Origin: Virgisporangium aurantiacum
GTDB taxonomy: Bacteria > Actinomycetota > Actinomycetes > Mycobacteriales > Micromonosporaceae
Direction: 5' to 3'
DNA length: 64,000 bases
Assembly: GCF_016863635.1 (NCBI RefSeq)
Contig: NZ_BOPG01000012.1
Location: 558,001-622,000 of the forward strand
Within the stretch, counting starts at the first letter, position 1, and each line of letters starts with the position of its first letter. Below the pieces are notes generated by a model. It ran no database searches. It was not told the DNA's origin and worked only from the letters and a program-made list of their open reading frames with translations. Below, in pieces: positions 1 through 8,735 of the stretch. Both the position numbers and the translations under genes were made by a program.

Positions 1-1263
1 AGGACCGTGCACCGGCGCACCGGCTACGCGTTCGCCCTCGCCCGCAGCTCCGGCCGGATCAGCAAATACGAGTACATGAGCGGGGAGAACCTCCAACCGT
101 GGTTCCAGGGCGACGGCGCCCACTACCTGTACCTCTCCGGGCAGGACCAGACCGGGTCGTTCGGCGTCGACTACTACACGGCCGTCTCTCCGTACCGGCT
201 CGCCGGCGTGACCGCCCCGGTGGAGACCCGCCGGTCGGTTCCGGAGCTCTACGGCACCGCCTGGTACGACAACCCGGCGCTCGGGTTCACCTCGTCGTCC
301 GAGAAACAGAACACGTACGTCTACTTCCCGCGCGGCACCGACGGATACTCCGGCGGCGCCACCCTCGGCGGGTACGGCGCGGTCGGACTCGTCCAGTCCG
401 ACGATGCCGCGTACGCCGCGAAGCGGGCCGGTCTCCTCCCCGACGACTTCGTGGTGTACCGGAACGCCGATGCCACGAAGTCGTGGTTCATGCTCGACGA
501 CGAGATCGTCGTCCTCGCCGCCGGTGTCGGTGACTCCGCCGGACGTGCCGTCACCACGACGATCGACACCCGGATCGCCGACGTCGCGGACGCGATCAGC
601 CTGACCGGCCGGTCATTGCGCGGCACCGCCTGGTCCGGCGTCGGTACGGCCGAGCTGGCCTGGCTGCGCTACGCCAACGACAGCCGGGGAACCGCCGTCG
701 GCTACGTCTTCCTCGACCGGCAGCCGGTGACCGTGGCGCTGGACACCGTCTCCCGCAGCCGGCGCGTCGTGCGCACCGCCAACCCGGACACCGTGGTGAG
801 CAAGCGGGTCTTCGCCGCCGTCGTCGAGCAGGCGGCCGGTGCGGCCCATGCCCCGATGGCGTACGCCCTCGTACCGAACGCCACCCGGCGACAGCTCGAC
901 GGATATGCCCGCGGGCCGATCTCCGTTCTCGCCAACACCACCGGGATCCAGGCGATCAGGCACGCCCGGCTGGACCTGGTCGCCGCCAACACGTTCACCG
1001 CCGGCCGGCACCGCGCCGGGCGACTCGTGATCGACGGGCCGGCGTCGGTGATCCTGCGCAACGGCGACGCCGGCACGTGCTCGATCGGCGTCTCCGATCC
1101 GACCATGAACCGGGACGCGGTCTCCGTGACCATCGCGGGACCCGCGATGAGGGCACTGTCGGCGGACGACGGCGTCCAGGTGCGCCGGGTCGCCGGCGGC
1201 ACCCGGATCGAGGTCGCGACCCGGCACGCCTACGGCCGGACCCGTGCCGCGACACTGAGGTAG
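1..1263 (+). CDS. Polysaccharide lyase family 8 (hyaluronate/chondroitin/xanthan lyase type), 3' part
   Basis: The reading frame is open from base 1, so the gene begins left of the window and about 420 C-terminal residues are visible. Early in the visible part are RTGYAFALARSSGRI and a GENLQPWFQGDG stretch, followed by DYYTAVSPYRLAGVT. These match the central catalytic and beta-sandwich region of family-8 lyases, which cleave uronic-acid-containing glycans by beta-elimination outside the cell. The remainder, with repeated beta-strand-like segments, fits the C-terminal beta domains. No signal peptide can be seen because the N-terminus is missing. The gene ends 9 bases before the next start and has no evident link to the biosynthetic cluster. 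The family is fairly sure. The substrate cannot be told from this fragment. Confidence 0.8.
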   Translation, partial: RTVHRRTGYAFALARSSGRISKYEYMSGENLQPWFQGDGAHYLYLSGQDQTGSFGVDYYTAVSPYRLAGVTAPVETRRSVPELYGTAWYDNPALGFTSSSEKQNTYVYFPRGTDGYSGGATLGGYGAVGLVQSDDAAYAAKRAGLLPDDFVVYRNADATKSWFMLDDEIVVLAAGVGDSAGRAVTTTIDTRIADVADAISLTGRSLRGTAWSGVGTAELAWLRYANDSRGTAVGYVFLDRQPVTVALDTVSRSRRVVRTANPDTVVSKRVFAAVVEQAAGAAHAPMAYALVPNATRRQLDGYARGPISVLANTTGIQAIRHARLDLVAANTFTAGRHRAGRLVIDGPASVILRNGDAGTCSIGVSDPTMNRDAVSVTIAGPAMRALSADDGVQVRRVAGGTRIEVATRHAYGRTRAATLR

Positions 1264-1272
1264 CGTCCAGGG

Positions 1273-2601
1273 ATGGGCATGGCGTCCCGGCACGAGCGTG
1301 CGGTCGCCGCGCTGCGGGCGTCGTATGCCGCGGCGCCGGCCGGTCGGCCCGTGCGCCTCGCCAAGCGGACGACCAATCTCTTCCGGTCCCGGGCGGCCGG
1401 CGGACGCGGCCTCGACGTCGGCGGCCTGTCCGGGGTCATCGAGGTCGACGCCGCCGGCCGCACCGCCGACGTGCAGGGCATGTGCACCTACGAGCGGCTC
1501 GTCGACGCGACACTGCCGCACGGGCTCATGCCCCTGGTGGTGCCGCAGCTGAAGTCGATCACGCTGGGCGGCGCGGTCACCGGGCTGGGCGTCGAGTCGA
1601 CGTCGTTCCGGCACGGGATGCCGCACGACTCGGTGCTCGAGGCGGACGTGCTCACCGGCTCCGGCGACCTCGTCACCGCCCGGCCCGACGGTGCGCACGC
1701 CGACCTGTTCGCGGCGCTCCCCAACTCGCTGGGCAGCCTCGGCTACGCGACGCGGCTGCGCATCGCGTTGCAGCCGATCGCCGCCCGGGTGGCCCTGCGC
1801 AACGTCCGCTTCACCGACCTCGACGCGCTCGTCGCCGCGGTGGAGGAGGTGACGGCGATCGGCGCCTGGGCCGGCCGGGCGGTCGACGCGATGGACGGCG
1901 TGCTGTTCGCGCCGGACGAGGCGTACCTGGTCCTGGGCACCTTCACCGACGACGTCGGCACCACCAGCGACTACACCGGTCGGGCGATCTACTACCGGTC
2001 CCTGCGGGAACGCACGACCGACCTGCTCACCGCGCACGACTACCTGTGGCGCTGGGACACCGACTGGTTCTGGGTCTCGCGGGCGCTCGGCGTCCAGCGA
2101 CCGCTGGTGCGACGCCTGTGGCCGGCCCGATACCGCCGCAGCGACGTCTACCACCGGCTCATGCGGATCGACGACCGGTACCGGATCACCGCCCGGTTCG
2201 ATCGCACCCCGCGGGAGCGCGTGGTGCAGGACGTCGAGATCCCGATCGGGCGTACCGCCGAGTTCCTGCGCTGGCTCGTCGACCACGTACCGATCACGCC
2301 GGTGTGGCTGTGCCCGGTGACTCCCCGCCGGTGTGCGCCGTTGTTCCCGCTCGCCTCCGGCCGCACGTACGTGAACGTCGGCTTCTGGGGCACCGTGCCG
2401 GCCGGCCGCGGGACCAACCGGGCCGTGGAGTCGACGGTGGCCGAACTGGGCGGCCTGAAGACGCTGTACTCCGAGGCGTTCTACGACCGGGAGACGTTCG
2501 ACCGGTACTTCGGCGGCGAGGCGTACCGCGCGGCGAAGGCGCGGTACGACCCGGACCACCGGCTCACCGGTCTCTACGAGAAGGCGGTGGAGCGACGATG
2601 A
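1273..2601 (+). CDS. tmsA: FAD-binding oxidoreductase, TmsA/BfaA-like (10-methylene to 10-methyl fatty acyl reductase)
   Basis: This is a 442-residue flavoprotein. The N-terminal half has a PCMH-type FAD-binding fold: the stretch VVPQLKSITLGGAVTGLGVES is typical, and the family includes DHCR24-like sterol reductases. It overlaps by four bases (ATGA) with a cyclopropane-synthase-type methyltransferase. That pairing is the signature of tms/bfa operons. There the methyltransferase makes a 10-methylene fatty acyl chain on phospholipid and the flavoprotein reduces it, giving 10-methyl (tuberculostearic-type) membrane lipids. The start is ATG at 1273, with a second in-frame ATG at 1279. A third tms gene (tmsC) was not seen nearby. 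Function is inferred from family and pairing. A role as a generic FAD-linked oxidase is possible. Confidence 0.72.
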   Translation: MGMASRHERAVAALRASYAAAPAGRPVRLAKRTTNLFRSRAAGGRGLDVGGLSGVIEVDAAGRTADVQGMCTYERLVDATLPHGLMPLVVPQLKSITLGGAVTGLGVESTSFRHGMPHDSVLEADVLTGSGDLVTARPDGAHADLFAALPNSLGSLGYATRLRIALQPIAARVALRNVRFTDLDALVAAVEEVTAIGAWAGRAVDAMDGVLFAPDEAYLVLGTFTDDVGTTSDYTGRAIYYRSLRERTTDLLTAHDYLWRWDTDWFWVSRALGVQRPLVRRLWPARYRRSDVYHRLMRIDDRYRITARFDRTPRERVVQDVEIPIGRTAEFLRWLVDHVPITPVWLCPVTPRRCAPLFPLASGRTYVNVGFWGTVPAGRGTNRAVESTVAELGGLKTLYSEAFYDRETFDRYFGGEAYRAAKARYDPDHRLTGLYEKAVERR

Positions 2602-3863
2602 CCGTGGCGGATGTGGTCCGCGCCGTGACCGACGGTGAGCCGGCGGTCCGCGTCACCGCGTACGACGGCAGCGCGATCGGCCCGGAAGGCGCGGAGGTCA
2701 CCGCGCACCTCGCGTCGGAGCGCGGCCTGTCATACATCCTGACCGCGCCGGGTGAACTGGGCATGGCGCGGGCGTACGTCGCGGGGGACCTCGTCGTGAG
2801 CGGGGTCCACCCGGGCGACCCGTACGAGGCGCTCCGCCTGTTCCGCGACGGCCTGCGGCTGCGCCTGCCCTCGCCGCGCGACGGCCTCGCGCTCGTGCGC
2901 GGGCTCGGCTGGCACCGGCTGCGGCCACCGCCCCCGCCGCCGGAGGAGGCGCCCGCGCCGTGGCGGCGCGCGATCCGGGGACTGCGCCATTCGCGGACCC
3001 GGGACCGGGAGGCGATCCATCACCACTACGACGTGTCCAACGCGTTCTACGAGTGGGTGCTCGGCCCGTCCATGACGTACACCTGCGCGGTCTACCACGA
3101 CCCCGACGACCCGCTGGAACGGGCGCAGGCGGCCAAGTACGAGCTGGTCGCCGGAAAGCTCGCGGTCGAGCCCGGCATGCGGCTGCTGGACGTCGGCTGC
3201 GGCTGGGGTGGCATGGTGCGCCATGCCGCGCGCGAGCACGGTGTCCGCGCGCTCGGCGTCACGCTGTCACCCGCACAGGCCGAGTGGGCGAACGCCGCCA
3301 TCGACCGGGAGGGCCTGGGTGACCTCGCCGAGGTGCGGTGCATGGACTACCGCGACGCGCCCGCCGAGCACTTCGACGCGGTCAGCTCGATCGGCCTGAC
3401 CGAACACATCGGCGTCCGGAACTATCCGCGGTACTTCGCCGCGCTGCGCGACCGGCTGCGCCCCGGCGGCCGGCTGCTCAACCACTGCATCACCCGGGCG
3501 GACAACACGATGCCGACCAGGTTCGGCCGGTTCATCGAGCGGTACGTCTTCCCGGACGCCGAGCTCGCCGGCCCCGGTCGCGTGCTCGGCGCGGTGCACG
3601 ACGCCGGGCTGGAGGTCCAGCACGAGGAGAACCTGCGCGCCCACTACGCGCTGACGCTGGCCGCCTGGAGCCGCAACCTGGTCGAGCACTGGACGGACTG
3701 CGTCGACGACGTCGGCCCCGGCGCCGCCCGCGTGTGGGGCCTCTACATGGCCGGCGCCCGCCTGTCGTTCGAGCGCAACGAACTGCAACTGCACCAGATT
3801 CTCGCCACCCGGACGACCGCACGCGGCGTGTCGTCCTACCCGCTGCGCCCCGACTGGACTTAA
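2598..3863 (+). CDS. tmsB: SAM-dependent fatty acyl methyltransferase, TmsB/BfaB-like (cyclopropane synthase family)
   Basis: This 421-residue protein starts at ATG 2598, which overlaps the upstream stop (ATGA). The reading frame stays open further upstream, but that stretch lies inside the flavoprotein gene and is a shadow. Around residues 140-155 it has HHHYDVSNAFYEW, a conserved cyclopropane-fatty-acid-synthase motif. The SAM-binding glycine motif LLDVGCGWGG follows near residue 195. Together with its flavoprotein partner it most likely methylates oleoyl chains of membrane phospholipids on the way to 10-methylstearate. The alternative is a plain cyclopropane synthase, but the flavoprotein neighbour argues against it. 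Its stop codon lies within a 14-base palindrome shared with the convergent transporter gene. Confidence 0.78.
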   Translation: MTVADVVRAVTDGEPAVRVTAYDGSAIGPEGAEVTAHLASERGLSYILTAPGELGMARAYVAGDLVVSGVHPGDPYEALRLFRDGLRLRLPSPRDGLALVRGLGWHRLRPPPPPPEEAPAPWRRAIRGLRHSRTRDREAIHHHYDVSNAFYEWVLGPSMTYTCAVYHDPDDPLERAQAAKYELVAGKLAVEPGMRLLDVGCGWGGMVRHAAREHGVRALGVTLSPAQAEWANAAIDREGLGDLAEVRCMDYRDAPAEHFDAVSSIGLTEHIGVRNYPRYFAALRDRLRPGGRLLNHCITRADNTMPTRFGRFIERYVFPDAELAGPGRVLGAVHDAGLEVQHEENLRAHYALTLAAWSRNLVEHWTDCVDDVGPGAARVWGLYMAGARLSFERNELQLHQILATRTTARGVSSYPLRPDWT

Positions 3864-3872
3864 GGCCTTAAG
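3859..3872. other. 14-base perfect palindrome spanning two convergent stop codons
   Basis: CTTAAGGCCTTAAG reads the same on both strands. It contains the TAA of the methyltransferase gene (3861-3863) and, on the other strand, the TAA of the ABC transporter ATPase gene (3868-3870). With no unpaired loop it is not a classical hairpin terminator, but it may help end transcription from both sides. Confidence 0.5.
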
Positions 3873-5364
3873 CGGCCACGAGAGCCCGGGTCCAGGGGTG
3901 GGACGGGGCGTCCAGGATCCGCTCCACCGGGCCCTCCTCGCACACGACGCCCTCGTGCAGCACCAGGACGCGGTCCGCCAGGCGGGCCAGCACCGCCCGG
4001 TCGTGGGTGATGACGACCAGGGCCAGCCCCAGCCGCTCGCGCAGGTCCGACACCAGGTCAAGCACCTTCTCCTGCACGCCGGCGTCGAGGCTCGACGTCA
4101 TCTCGTCGCACACCAGCAGGTCGGGCCGGGCGGCCAGCGCCCGCGCGATCGTCACCCGTTGCCGTTGGCCGCCGGACAGCTGGGCCGGGAACCGGCCGGC
4201 GAACGTGGCCGGCAGGCCGACCAGGTCGAGCAGGCGGGCCGTCTCCTCCCGGGCGGCGGCGCGGTCGAGGCCGTGCAGGCGGCGCAGCGGCCGGCGGATC
4301 GCGGCGCCCACGGTGCGGCGCGGGTTCAGCGAGCCGGCCGAATGCTGCGGGACCAGTTGGATCCGGCGGCGTTGCGGCACGGTGCGGTCGGTGACGCGGG
4401 CCGCGAGCGGCTCGCCGTGCAGGGACACCGATCCGGCGTCACGCACGTGGGTTCCGCTCAGGCACCGGGCGAGCGTGGTCTTGCCGCTGCCGGACACCCC
4501 GAACAGCGCCACGCACTCCCCCGCCGCCACGTCGAAGGAGACGTCGCGCACCACGGTCGTGCGCCCGCCCCGGGTCGGATGGCCGGCGCTCACGCCGTCG
4601 ACCCGGAGGACGGGCACGCCACCGGACGCGGCCGGGATCGTCCGGCGAAGGGCCGCGATTGGGCGGCGGGTGGACGGGACGACCGGGCCGTCGGCCACGA
4701 CGCGACCGGCCTCGACCACGACGAGCCGGTCGGTCATCCGCTCGACGGCCGCGTGGTCGTGCGTGATGAACACCAGCGCCATGCGGTGCCGCCGCACGAG
4801 CGCGTCGACCTGGTCGAGCACGAGCTTCTGCACGAGCGCGTCGAGGCCGGTGGTCGGCTCGTCGAGGACCAGCAGGCGCGGATCGCCGGCGGTCATCCGG
4901 GCCAGGGCCAGCCGTTGCTGCTGGCCGCCGGAGAGCTGGTGCGGGTAGCGGCGCAGCAGCGCGGGTTCGGCCGGCAGGCCGACCTCGGCGAGCCGGCGCA
5001 GCAACGACGCGTCGGCGCGGTCGGTCGCGAGTTCGGCCAGCTGCCCGCGCACGCGCAACGTCGGCGTGAGCGCGGAGGCCGGGTCCTGCGGCAGGTAGGC
5101 GAGGACGCGCCGGCGCACCGAACGCAGCGCGGAGTCGGTGAGCCGCAACAGGTTCTCGTCCCCGACGAACACCCCACCGTCCACGACGGACAGTCCACGT
5201 CGGACGGCGCCGAGCATCGCGAGCGCCAGCGTCGTCTTCCCGGAGCCCGACTCGCCGACGACGCCGACGCGTTCGCCCGGCCGCACGTCGAGCGAGACCC
5301 GGTCGAGCACCGGGCGCCCGTCGGCGGCGACAACGGTCAGGTTCTCGACCCGCAGGACGCTCAC
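3868..5364 (-). CDS. Fused double ATP-binding subunit of an oligopeptide/nickel-type ABC transporter
   Basis: This 498-residue protein carries two complete nucleotide-binding domains, so it is a DppD-DppF fusion. The first has Walker A GESGSGKTT at residues 37-45, signature LSGGQQQR and Walker B LLVLDEPTTGLD. The second has Walker A GVSGSGKTT near residue 290, signature LSGGQRQR and Walker B LLVCDEMTSSLD. The start is GTG at 5364, overlapping the permease stop (GTGA). Frames running further upstream are shadows. It powers transport through the two permeases encoded upstream in the same operon. Whether it imports a peptide or a metal complex, or moves the cluster product, cannot be read from sequence. 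Confidence 0.88.
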   Translation of the reverse strand: MSVLRVENLTVVAADGRPVLDRVSLDVRPGERVGVVGESGSGKTTLALAMLGAVRRGLSVVDGGVFVGDENLLRLTDSALRSVRRRVLAYLPQDPASALTPTLRVRGQLAELATDRADASLLRRLAEVGLPAEPALLRRYPHQLSGGQQQRLALARMTAGDPRLLVLDEPTTGLDALVQKLVLDQVDALVRRHRMALVFITHDHAAVERMTDRLVVVEAGRVVADGPVVPSTRRPIAALRRTIPAASGGVPVLRVDGVSAGHPTRGGRTTVVRDVSFDVAAGECVALFGVSGSGKTTLARCLSGTHVRDAGSVSLHGEPLAARVTDRTVPQRRRIQLVPQHSAGSLNPRRTVGAAIRRPLRRLHGLDRAAAREETARLLDLVGLPATFAGRFPAQLSGGQRQRVTIARALAARPDLLVCDEMTSSLDAGVQEKVLDLVSDLRERLGLALVVITHDRAVLARLADRVLVLHEGVVCEEGPVERILDAPSHPWTRALVAA

Positions 5365-6146
5365 CGGTCCAGCCTTGCCGCGAGACGGTCCAGGCCGAGG
5401 TTCGCGGTCACCGCGAGGACCGCGAGGCACACGGCGGGCGCGAGGACGGCCCACGGCGTCAGGCCGACGCCCTCGACGTTCTGGCTGATCATGGCGCCCC
5501 AGTTCGGTTCGTCGGGGCCGAAACCGAGGAAGCCGGCCGCGGCCGTCAGGGAGACGGCGATCGCGAGCCGGGTGCCGGCGTCGGCCAGGATCGGACGGAC
5601 GATGTTGGGCAGGATCTCGCGCAGCAGCACCGACACCGTGCCCTCGCCGAGCCCGACCGCCTGCTCCACGTAGCCCTGCCGCATCGCCTGCAGGGTGGCC
5701 GCGCGCGCGACCCGCGACACGAACGGGGCGCCGGTGACGACCACCACCGCGACGAGTGTCACCGGGTTGTAGCCCCAGCCGTGCAGGATCACGAGCAGCA
5801 CCAGCACCGGCGGCACGGCGAGCAGCAGACCGTCCACTCTGGACACCAGCGCGTCGACGATCCCGCCGCGGTAGCCGGCGAGCATCCCGGTGGCCGTCCC
5901 GATCACCGCCGTCAGCGCGACGGCGAGCACCGGCACCAGAACGAGCGGACGCCCACCGGCGAGCAGCCGCAGCCACACGTCGCGCCCGGCGCCGTCGGTT
6001 CCCAGCGGCAGCCCGGCGCCCGGGCCGGTGTACGGGCGGCCGACGATCCGGCCGGGATCGCCCAGGCCCGCGGCGATCCAGTGCCCGGCGACGGCGAGCG
6101 CCACCACGGCCGCCCCCGGAAGGGCCACGAGAGTGCGCAGCTTCAC
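5361..6146 (-). CDS. ABC transporter permease, DppC-like
   Basis: This 261-residue inner-membrane permease starts at GTG 6146, overlapping the stop of the preceding permease gene by four bases. It has an N-terminal transmembrane helix, then a periplasm-side segment with the TGPGAGLPLGTDGAGRDVW motif typical of DppC/OppC. Several helices follow, with the EAA-type loop (QAMRQGYVEQAVGLGEG) that docks on the ATPase. It works as a heterodimer with the DppB-like protein. Coupling to its neighbours on both sides shows a single transport operon. Confidence 0.88.
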   Translation of the reverse strand: MKLRTLVALPGAAVVALAVAGHWIAAGLGDPGRIVGRPYTGPGAGLPLGTDGAGRDVWLRLLAGGRPLVLVPVLAVALTAVIGTATGMLAGYRGGIVDALVSRVDGLLLAVPPVLVLLVILHGWGYNPVTLVAVVVVTGAPFVSRVARAATLQAMRQGYVEQAVGLGEGTVSVLLREILPNIVRPILADAGTRLAIAVSLTAAAGFLGFGPDEPNWGAMISQNVEGVGLTPWAVLAPAVCLAVLAVTANLGLDRLAARLDR

Positions 6147-7102
6147 GGCGTCCCCGTCCGCAGCTTGGGGTTCGCGAGGAACCCGAGGAGGTCCGCGACG
6201 ATCAGCGAACCGACGATGACCACGGCCAGCAGCAGGCCGACGCCTTCGAGCACCGCGGCGTCGTGGTTGCGGACGGCCGTCAGGAGAACGGTGGACAGTC
6301 CGGGGTAGTTGAAGACGACCTCGACCACGGTGGTGCCGCCGAACAGCGCGCTGACGAGCCACGCGAACACCGGCGCGAGCGCCGGCACCGTCGTCGGCAG
6401 CACGTGCCGCCACACCACCGTCCGCTCCGGCACGCCGGCCAACCGGGCCGCCTCGGCGTTGGGCGCCAGGTTGGCGTCGACGACCGTGGCGCGCACGAGC
6501 CGGCTGGCCCACGCGGTGGCGAACAGCACCAGCGAACCGGCCGGCAGCACCAGGATCTCCGGGCGGTCCAACGGCGTTCCACCCAGCGGTGGCAGGGAGA
6601 CCGCGGGCAGCAGCCCGAGCGTCACCGAGAACACCATCACCAGCAGGCCGGCCACGACGAAGCTCGGGATCGCCACGACGGTCAGCGAGACACCGGAGAC
6701 GAACCGGTCCAGCCGGCCGCCGGGACGCAGCCCGGTGAGGACGCCGAGGAGGACCGCCAGCGGCACGGTGACCGCGCTGGCGATCAGCACCAGCACCGTG
6801 GTCGACCACAACGGTTCCGCGATGACGTCGATCACCGGGCGGTGCGAGATGAGGCTGGTGCCGAGGTCTCCCCGCAGCACCGCGCCCATCCACTCCGCGT
6901 ACCGCACCGGCAGCGGCCGGTCCAGGCCCCACTCCGCGCGCAGCGCGTCGATCTGCTCGGGCGTCGTGCTGATGCCGAGCGACGCGCTGGCCGCGTCGCC
7001 GGGCACCATCGACGCACCGGCGAACAGCACCATCGACACGGCGACGAGCGTGAGCGCCGCCGCGGCGAGCCGCTTGCCGACAGCGAGGACCGGCCGCTTC
7101 AC
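6143..7102 (-). CDS. ABC transporter permease, DppB-like
   Basis: This 319-residue permease has an N-terminal transmembrane helix (TLVAVSMVLFAGASMVPGD), a long extracytoplasmic segment and about five further helices. It also carries the EAA-loop signature EAARLAGVPERTVVWRHVLP. The C-terminal NYPGLSTVLLTAVRNHD segment is typical of DppB. It starts at GTG 7102 and lies 10 bases after the substrate-binding protein gene. It forms the membrane channel with the DppC-like subunit. Confidence 0.88.
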   Translation of the reverse strand: MKRPVLAVGKRLAAAALTLVAVSMVLFAGASMVPGDAASASLGISTTPEQIDALRAEWGLDRPLPVRYAEWMGAVLRGDLGTSLISHRPVIDVIAEPLWSTTVLVLIASAVTVPLAVLLGVLTGLRPGGRLDRFVSGVSLTVVAIPSFVVAGLLVMVFSVTLGLLPAVSLPPLGGTPLDRPEILVLPAGSLVLFATAWASRLVRATVVDANLAPNAEAARLAGVPERTVVWRHVLPTTVPALAPVFAWLVSALFGGTTVVEVVFNYPGLSTVLLTAVRNHDAAVLEGVGLLLAVVIVGSLIVADLLGFLANPKLRTGTP

Positions 7103-7112
7103 GGTTTCCGCC

Positions 7113-8648
7113 TCAGCCGAACGTGGCGCGGCCGAAGGCCTGCACCGTCTGGTTGACCGGCACCGCCTTGACGCTCGCGTTGGAGACGTCGATCGACTCC
7201 TGGAAGCCCCACAACAGGTCGCCGCCGTTGTCGTAGAAGTCGCGCTGCAGTTCCGCGAACGCCGCCGCCCGCTTGTCGTTGTCGACCGTCACCTGTGCGG
7301 CGGCGAGGCGCTTCCAGTGGTCCGGGCCGGCGCCCGTCACGTTGAAGACGGCCCGTTCGTTGGTGACCGCCGACAGGTGCACCTGCGCCGGCCGGTTGCT
7401 GTAGTAGAACGTCTGGAACGGCACCGTCGACAGCGCCTTGAGGTCGGCGTAGAAGCTGTCGGCCGGCACCGTCTGCACGGTCAGCTTCACGCCGGCCTCC
7501 TGCAACTGCTGGCTCAGCAGCTTGGCGGCCGTCATGAACCCGGGCACCAGGTCCGACGCGCGCAGCGTCAGCTCGGAGACGCCGGCGTCGCGGAACAGCT
7601 GCCGCGCGGTGTCGACGTCACGCGAGCGCTCGGCCAGCCCCTTCGCGTACCCGGGCAGGCCCTTGCCGACGACGTCGTCGCCCGGCGTGCCGAGGCCGAT
7701 CAGCGCGTTCTCCACGAGGGCCTTACGGTCGGCGGCCAGCCGCACGGCGCGCCGCACCCGCGGGTCGTTGAACGGTGCCAGCCGCTGGTTCATGGCGAAC
7801 GACAGCGCGTTGGAGTTCGCGACGCCGCCGCGGTGGATGCGCACCTGCGGGTTGGCCCGCTCGGTCTGCGCACCGGCGGCGCTGATGCCGACCGCGTAGT
7901 CGACCTGGCCGTCCTTCACGGCGGCGAGCCGGGCGGAGGCATCGGCGATCCGCGTGATCTCCAGTTCACGCAGGGCGGGCGTACCGCCCCAGTGATCCTC
8001 GTTGGCGACCAGGCGCACGATCCGCTCGTCGCTCGCGTCGAGCCTGTACGGCCCGGAACCGATCGCCTTCGAGAAGTCGGTGGTGCCCTCCGGGAAGACG
8101 GTCGAGAAGACCACGAGCACGGCCTCGCGGAAGTCGGCGCGGGCGCGCTTGAGCGGCACCTCGACGGTGCGCTCGTCGACCACCTTGAGGTTGGCGACGT
8201 CGACCTCGCCGTACACCGAGGCCCGGTTGCTGGGCGGGGTCGCCAGCGTGCGGATGCTGTAGGCGACGTCGGCCGCGCGCACCGGTCGGCCGTCGTGGAA
8301 CGTGACGCCGGACCGCAGCCGGATCGTCCAGCGGGTGGCGTCGGCGTTGGGCTCGACGGACTCGGCGAGCTTGAGCTTGAAGGTGCTGTCCTCCAGCGCC
8401 ATCAGCGAGTCGTACACGTGCTGCACGACGATGACGCTGGCGCCGGCGCTCACCGAGCGCGGGTCGAGCCCGGTCGTGTTGGTGGCGTCGGCCGCGGCGA
8501 CCCGGAGCAGGGTGGGCGCGGCCGCCTGGGCCGGCTTGTCCGCGGGTCCGCACCCGGCCAGGCCGCTGCCGGCGAGGCCGGCTCCACCGGCGGCCAGCAG
8601 CCCGAGTCGGAGAATCTGACGGCGGTTCGTGCCGGAGACCTCGGTCAT
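7113..8648 (-). CDS. Substrate-binding lipoprotein of the ABC transporter (SBP_bac_5 family)
   Basis: This 511-residue family-5 extracellular solute-binding protein starts at ATG 8648 because an AAGGAGA ribosome site precedes it. An upstream ATG at 8690 would add 14 residues and has no such site. The N-terminus has a twin-arginine pair (NRRQILRLG), a hydrophobic stretch and a lipobox LAGC ending at Cys33, so it should be exported and lipid-anchored. The body contains the family pattern WTIRLRSGVTFHDGRPV. Family members bind peptides, nickel or glycosides. It leads the transporter operon, and the 87 bases upstream must hold its promoter unless it is read through from the cluster genes. Confidence 0.88.
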   Translation of the reverse strand: MTEVSGTNRRQILRLGLLAAGGAGLAGSGLAGCGPADKPAQAAAPTLLRVAAADATNTTGLDPRSVSAGASVIVVQHVYDSLMALEDSTFKLKLAESVEPNADATRWTIRLRSGVTFHDGRPVRAADVAYSIRTLATPPSNRASVYGEVDVANLKVVDERTVEVPLKRARADFREAVLVVFSTVFPEGTTDFSKAIGSGPYRLDASDERIVRLVANEDHWGGTPALRELEITRIADASARLAAVKDGQVDYAVGISAAGAQTERANPQVRIHRGGVANSNALSFAMNQRLAPFNDPRVRRAVRLAADRKALVENALIGLGTPGDDVVGKGLPGYAKGLAERSRDVDTARQLFRDAGVSELTLRASDLVPGFMTAAKLLSQQLQEAGVKLTVQTVPADSFYADLKALSTVPFQTFYYSNRPAQVHLSAVTNERAVFNVTGAGPDHWKRLAAAQVTVDNDKRAAAFAELQRDFYDNGGDLLWGFQESIDVSNASVKAVPVNQTVQAFGRATFG

Positions 8649-8735
8649 GATGGTCGTCTCCTTTGCTTCCCCGGTGCGGGCACCGGTCATTCGAACGGAA
8701 ATGTGTAGGCGCGTCTGCGCAAATCTGCGCCGGCC

